Of a stretch of DNA of 64,000 bases, positions 58,101 through 64,000 are shown piece after piece. The notes beneath the pieces are model-generated. The model had not been told where the DNA came from. It did no database searches and worked only from the letters and a program-made list of their open reading frames with translations. A program made the translations under genes and the position numbers. How positions within the stretch are numbered: the first letter of the stretch is position 1; each line of letters opens with the position of its first letter. This DNA comes from Poronia punctata (lineage: Eukaryota; Ascomycota; Sordariomycetes; Xylariales; Xylariaceae). Location: contig MU401559.1 in assembly GCA_022579005.1 (NCBI GenBank), positions 1 to 64,000 of the forward strand. The letters are read 5' to 3'.

Positions 58101-59526
58101 AGACCCTTCACTTGCAATTGTTATCTGGAGGTAAGTGCGTACTCTTTCAGTGACCGACCTAGGTATCATTCATCCTCAAATATATGCTGCTATACTTTCC
58201 AACTACGTTTAGCCGGCCAGGGGTAGTTAGATGCAATCAATTACTGAGTATATGAGGTGTAGATGATGGGGAGAGGACATGATCATGAATCTATCACCAA
58301 CCTAAATTGTAGAGATTATCTCCTAAATGTGGTAAGAAAACCTGCCTGGGAAGGCTGCCAATATTTCCCCATGAACTGCCATTCGATGCAGACATAAAAA
58401 GCTTACTGAGTACAACCTACCTTAGTACTTCCACTAGCATGAAGGTACCTAACTTGGGTGCTCTACTATGCATGTGGGGAAATATACTTTTCCATAAAGT
58501 ACCTGCCCCCCTTGCTCCTGTACTCGTGGACAGTTCTCCATGCGGAGCACCTATTGCTTCTCTCCCTTGTTGCTATAGAACTTGGTTCGTACGGTCAAGG
58601 CATTAGGAACCAAGATTTAATCTTACAGGGCTCTCTTCTTATGGGCTCCTAGGGTCCTATCTATTAAAAATACTTACGTACAAGTACCTACTACCCCTAC
58701 CTCTACAAGAACACCTTACCGCATGTACCTGCTTTTGTGGGTACCCGAGCTATAGCGGGTATGAGGTACCTAGTCCTTACATGTAGGTACTGTGGTACTG
58801 TACAGAGCCCCTAGACTCTAGAGGTTGACTACAAAACCTCTGCTGCCACCTCTGGCTCAGGCTCATAATCGAAGCCCGACCCGCTTCAAGAACCACCCTG
58901 CAGAAACCAGAAACCAGAAAGAGACAACGACAAGAAGGCAGAGGAAACGGGAGCAAAAACCAAGAAACGCCTTCTCCACAGTTTGCAAAAACAAACCTAT
59001 CCTAACCTGTCCTGTCCTATCTATCATATCCTCCATTCTTGTATCTTAACCAATCCCAAGACCCTCTGGAGTCTTGACCCTCTCTCTCCTCCTCATTCCA
59101 CCACTTATTACCAATTACCACTCAATTGTCTTTGCTCTCTCTCCAACACCTACGCTGTGTCCCGAGACATTCGCTATAGATTCGGTTGTGCTTGTCGCTA
59201 TTGCTACCCGTGCCTCAACAACCCGTTACTTCTCTGTTGGTTACAAACGCCCATTCTTCTTCGATGCAAACCAAGAGAACTTGAAAGGCAAAAAATCAAG
59301 CTCACAAGCGGCTTACATCATTCTCACCATCCTCTTCTAATCGACTTTTGCGACGCCAAACTAGCTACAAGCTGTCGATAGAAGCAGTTCCCCCATCTCG
59401 ATTTATTCCTCTCTGCTTGGACTATCCTACCTATAGCCGCTTCTATAATATAATAATTCAATCTTTTCACCCTAATATTTCGCTGTTTCCGTTCGGTTCC
59501 CCTCACCGACCGTTCCTTCGATCACA
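54772..59526. other. Long gene-poor region up to ras-2
   Basis: About 4.75 kb. A29 lies at 55132-55160. TACGAGTA and its complement lie at 56867 and 56883. A frame at 57473-57952 (159 codons, several Pro- and Leu-rich parts) has no domain and I do not call it. From about 58800 the sequence turns C/T-rich, as in a long 5' leader of ras-2. Nothing else supported. Confidence 0.5.
55132..55160. repeat. A29 homopolymer
   Basis: Uninterrupted run of 29 A after GTAAGTAATT. No associated element seen. Confidence 0.9.
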
Positions 59527-60320
59527 ATGACGCCGCGCATGGTGCTATATAGGCTGGTGGTGCTCGGCGATGGCGGTGTCGGCAAAACAGCTCTGACAAT
59601 TCAATTATGTCTACAACACTTTGTTGAAACAGTACGTCTACATTTATGTCCCCGTAATCCCGTATCGTCACCAACGGCCCGTACCATTCCCACGATGCGC
59701 CGCCTGCTTCTCCGCAACTGATCAAGAAGGTGGCGGGCTAATGTTGGTTTTAGTACGATCCGACAATCGAAGATTCCTACCGTAAACAAGTGGTTATAGA
59801 CGGCGCTGCATGCATGCTTGAGGTTTTAGATACGGCCGGGCAGGAAGAGTACACAGCACTGAGAGATCAGTGGATTCGCGACGGTGAGGGATTTGTCCTG
59901 GTTTATAGTATCTCGTCGCGGTCATCCTTCACCAGAATCAAACGATTCCACCACCAGATCCAACGCGTAAAGGAATCTTGCCAGTCGTCACCGGGCTTCC
60001 CCGGATCGCCGGTAGCTCCCGTGGTACCTGCGAGCTCGGTACCGATTATGCTTGTGGGTAACAAGAGCGATCGAGTTACGGAGAGGGAGGTCTCTACACA
60101 AGAAGGTCACGCCTTGGCCAGAGAGCTGGGTTGTGAATTCGTTGAAGCTTCGGCAAAGAATTGCATCAACGTTGAAAAAGCGTTCTACGACGTGGTCAGG
60201 ATACTTCGCCGACAACGAGAAGTGGCAACCCGTCAGCCGCAACGCTCTCATCGCCCAGCGGCCGGGGATGCGCCGCCCGCTAAAATTAAGAAATCAAAAC
60301 CCGTATGCGTCATTTTATAA
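59527..60320 (+). CDS. ras-2: Ras-family GTPase of the Ras-2/RasB type
   Basis: Small membrane-bound GTPase controlling growth and morphology (ras-2 in Neurospora, rasB in Aspergillus). Exons are 59527-59631 and 59754-60320; the 122-nt intron splits [17 protein letters not shown]. The product has 223 residues. The P-loop is GDGGVGKT (14-21), switch I is YDPTIEDSY, switch II is [16 protein letters not shown], the base-binding motif is GNKSD, and the last G motif is EASAKN. The variant [26 protein letters not shown] and the [11 protein letters not shown] insertion before [11 protein letters not shown] mark the Ras-2 branch rather than Ras-1. The C-terminus is basic (KIKKSKP) and ends in the CaaX box CVIL; the final Leu favours geranylgeranyl transfer. 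The residue equal to human Gly12 is Gly16, so the protein is not of an activated form. Confidence 0.93.
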
Positions 60321-63300
60321 ACAGCACAGCTGGATTGGGCCATGGAGGAGATGATGATTAGGCGACCATACCACGAGTCCGCCCCCTACCGAAACGATAC
60401 CACGACAGCAATTTATTTATATTTAAGTCAAGATAATGTGTACCGCGTTCCAACCTACCAGGCCGAATGTGACAGCGTCGGCGATGAATGCCCTCCAAAG
60501 CCAGATCATGGTCCCAACGGCGGAGAGAGTACGGCGTGCCTTTCGCGACTGATTCCATCTCCGGGTCTTTGTATTGCTTGCTTTTTTGGACAACAACCAG
60601 CTTACCATCTGGCGAATGGCGTATGAATGAAAATAAAAAAGCGGCATCATAGGGCGCAACATGACTTTGGTTTTCTCATACGATCAAGACAACGTTTATC
60701 AGGGAGACTGGTCGGGCAGCCGGCGGTGTTATTGGAGTCTATCTCGGAGTGGCTCCCGTTTTACGCCGTTAGGGATTTTACCAAATTCTTCAATAGTCAA
60801 CTACTTACAAACAACCCTTTTTCCATTGCGATGTCCATATTCCAGCCTGCCCACACATATTTCGAAATATTCAACAATCTCGGCCCCCCTCAGAGGCATG
60901 CCGGCTAAGGGGAAAATTGGAAGAAAAGAAAAAAAGGGGAGGGCGATAGTGCTCCCGGTGGGTTAGTCCAACGCACGAAAGAAGGCTCGTCGATCTCCCA
61001 ATCTCAGACTATAGCCAAATATGTTCGATTCCAACTAGAGAATCCATATCAATAAAAATCCAACCTTGATCATCCTCATTCTAGGCTTTCTAGCCTCGCT
61101 AAAAAGTCGAACCAAGGTGACGGTCCCCGTACTGGTAAGCCCGTATAGGCTGTGATCTCCATTGTCAAGCTCCGAGTTTCCACAAAAAGTCGTCCAAGAT
61201 GGCGACGCACAGGCCCAGACAGGGCCCCAGAAACCCCATACAGAATCCATCCGTGCTGGTTCCGCACCTCTTTACCGCTTTCAGAAGGATTGCTTTTTTG
61301 CCCATTGCTCTGGACAGAAGCGGAATCGGTAGCCGACCGAACTGACGGGGGCCAACTGTCGAGGCCGTCCCTTTATTTACGTGTACACGTCTCGATAGCT
61401 GATTCTCTACTAGCTTCTCGACCGGGTGCATCCGAGTTCGGATATGCTGAAATTGTCGGAAATTATTTTGTTCCTCAATCTGCGCCGAACCAAGTTTATC
61501 CACTATCTATCTAGCTATCCCTATACGTTACATCTAACCTAACCTAACCTAACCGAACCAAACCAATCTAGATAACATCTGAGACCAAGGTAATGGGTTC
61601 ACGTGCACAACTGCCGCGCCGGCCTCCTATTTTCCTGTCAAATGTATCGTCATGTCCCGTTGGTAGGTCAACATTGGTAAGGTCTAACCTAGACTAACCC
61701 TAGGTAAGACGGACTGGAGAAAAACCCGCCAATTTGGTCCAGATATCCCTTAGTCGGTTGTTCCTGTCTAAGACAATCGTAGATTGATGAAAATACATAA
61801 ATAAACATTTTCAGGGTCCTCCCTTACGGAGTTAGTCGGTATCTTACAAGACGATAATCTACAATCACGACTGACCAGTGACCGGGGGAATGGCTCATCA
61901 TAATCATACAGGGTAATATTGTTTGTCCATCTGCCATATGTGTACACGTAGATGTTTGTCAGTTGCGTGATGTATTTTGTACGTGTAGGATAATTATAGA
62001 TGACTGGCGAGGAACGAACGAACCCATGAAGTCGTTTGTTTGCTCGTCTTGGGGCGTTTTCCTTGAACCCTGTTATAATTATTCCTCTTATGCACTCGTA
62101 GGTAGGTAGACAAGCATCCTCATAACCGCTCCCCCTTTCTTTCTCTTGCTGGGTTTAGGCGTAAACTGCTTGCTTGGCCATTCATTTTCAACAATACAAT
62201 TTTCATCCCCCTCAACTTACTTGAAATCCCATAAAGAGATCTCGATCAGTCAATTCGGACCGGACGGCATTGATATCGTAGATAGATGGCATTTCCCCGA
62301 CCGAGTAGGTAGGTAGATGCCGAAATAGAAATGAAGATCCCCCCCCCCCCCCCCTTTTTTTTTGTCTCTCCATATTGTATCTATCATACCTACAAGTAGA
62401 CTTACTTACTATGTAGTAACTGACAAGACGCGTTAGTTACTTTACCTACCTACCTACCTACCACCATGCTTAGATATCTCCAATCCTCCAGACCCCTTTA
62501 ACCCCAGACTCTCCCTGTTCTAATCTATCTATCCGTATGTTAACGTTTACCACAACTTTCAATTCCAACAAACGAATTTATTTATTTATTTATTTACTAA
62601 TCATCTCCCTTGGCGTACAATTCATTTAGTTCACCGGAGACCGAAATACAATTCTCTTATCTTGGCTGGCAGACAAAAAGTTATTTATTTCTCTTTCCAA
62701 CTCAAATTCATAATACCTTATTATTTATTTAGCTTACTCAGCACAGTATGAAAGAGTCAAGACTGACTAACCTAACTAACCCCCGTGTAAAGCTAACCCT
62801 TAAAGCTTCTTGGGTTGTTGGGTTGGGGACGGTGGCACCGCGGATATCTTCCGAGAGGGACTAACGGACGCGAAGTTCGAACGAGCTAGGTTAACCTAGC
62901 CTAACCTAACCTATGTACCTAGAACCTAGTTGGATGGGTGTATGTACATGTACAAGTGGTAGGTAAGGTATGTAGGTAGAATTGGATTAATAACGGTCGG
63001 TAGGTACACGTTATGTATCGCAGAAGAAAGACATGACGGTAGATTATATATCTTTGCTTTCCTACTCTACTTTTTGATAGGTGTGATATCCCTAATTGGT
63101 TTAAGTTTTGTAACATGATAACAGGAAGAGTTGAGAGATTGGTAACTGGAAACACCTTGTTTTGTTGTACATGTAGAATTGTAGATTGGAAAGCTTGCTT
63201 GCAGTTACTTGTATAACAGTAGGTAAGTGGGAAAGGACTTGTAATTAAAGTACCTACCTTAGTATTTTATTCAAGGTGGGGCATACGCGAGCTAGGAAAA

Positions 63301-64000
63301 TCAAACTCCAGAATTCTAAAGATGCTAGACTAGGCTAAAAGTGCGTGTTGGCTTTGAGTCAGGGAAACTCGGTAGATACATAATAATAGTAGATTAAGGT
63401 TAGGTACTATACCTTGAAATTGGGGGTTCAAAATATATAATTAATCACTCGATAAACAGGCTAACACGGAAATACGAGTAGACAGATAGTATAGGGGAAA
63501 ATATATCAGGAATCTTATCTACCCCAGTTGCACATATTGCTTACCATCTTATTTTCAGAAGACTGCATTGCTGTTATGGCTGAGGTTATGTTAAGTTACT
63601 AGGGCTTCCTATATAATGTCTTATATCACCTCACCTCACCTCACCCTCGTCTGTCTGACATGCCAATCCAACCCGCCATATTCCCCAGAAGAAGAAAAAA
63701 AAAAATAAGGAGATCATCCCGACCTTCCCCCCCCTTTCTTCAGATCTTGCTTCGTATAACGACCAATCTCTTTATTTCCTATATAGGTACCTAACCTAAG
63801 TGATGTAATAATAATATACAGTGGGCAAAAGAGCCAAAATAATGAATCAAATCAAATCAAATCAAATCCAACCCCATACTTTTTCGTCATTCTCCTATAT
63901 TAACACCGCCCTTCCTTACGGGTACGAGTACCTATCAACACCTACCTACTCCACCGAATGTTAAGGGATCCCCCCCCCCCCCCCCCTCGCCCCGTCCCCA
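60321..64000. other. Downstream of ras-2 to window end, no gene recognised
   Basis: 3.7 kb. A (CTAAC)n-like patch lies near 61530-61550 and shorter CCTAACC strings near 62890; these are pentamers, not the CCCTAA telomere unit. ATTT repeats lie near 62575-62600, C16 at 62339-62354, AAATC repeats near 63845-63870 and C18 near 63970-63987. TACGAGTA lies at 63923. Open frames are short and lack domains. Confidence 0.5.

Noticed and set aside
61525..61560. CTAACCTAACCTAACC as an interstitial telomere
   Set aside because: The unit is the pentamer CTAAC, not CCCTAA, and it degrades within a few copies; the region is internal and unremarkable.
1..64000. CRISPR arrays, prokaryotic operons or secondary-metabolite clusters
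   Set aside because: None seen; the sequence is eukaryotic throughout, with spliced single genes and no polyketide, peptide-synthetase or terpene enzymes.

Overview
The window is nuclear DNA of a filamentous ascomycete, most likely a Sordariomycete. Short introns (about 50 to 175 nt) carry GT..AG ends and CTAAC/CTGAC-type branch sites. The proteins are of fungal type: class III chitin synthase, Opy2 anchor, Ras-2-type GTPase and Par32-like DUF3602 protein. Two tRNAs contain introns, and an extremely AT-rich mutated block lies at the left edge. I did not identify the species.

Layout. 1-3.6 kb: a gene-free AT-rich block opening with a 7-bp tandem repeat. It looks like RIP-type mutated DNA but with an unusual TpC signature. 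4.4-5.8 kb: arp1 (dynactin centractin). 7.2-7.6 kb: DUF3602 protein. 11.1 kb: tRNA-Ile(AAT). 11.7-12.3 kb: GFA-domain gene running into an assembly gap. 13.7 kb: tRNA-Leu(TAG). 14.5-16.5 kb: repeat-rich hypothetical protein. 17.2-22.5 kb: a disordered protein of about 1730 residues. 26.4-27.7 kb: IFRD-family protein. 29.5-32.5 kb: tail-anchored FHA protein. 33.5-34.5 kb: OTU-family deubiquitinase. 35.3-38.2 kb: class III chitin synthase. 39.3-39.8 kb: hAT-type MITE with a perfect 8-bp target duplication. 46.4-47.8 kb: Opy2-like membrane anchor. 49.3-51.9 kb: threonyl-tRNA synthetase. 52.3 kb: tRNA-Gly(GCC). 53.5-54.8 kb: haloacid-dehalogenase-type protein. 59.5-60.3 kb: ras-2.

There is no operon-like or biosynthetic cluster. 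Several genes act in polar growth and signalling (dynein transport, chitin synthesis, Opy2/MAP-kinase input, Ras), but they lie kilobases apart and look like ordinary neighbours. Intergenic DNA makes up more than half the window. It is rich in GTAGGTA/TACCTAC strings and a recurring octamer TACGAGTA, and holds long homopolymers. The most unusual signals are the TpC-free AT block, the hAT MITE and the two large disordered or tail-anchored proteins of unknown role. I found no clear new multi-gene system. All gene models were spliced by hand and have no transcript support here.
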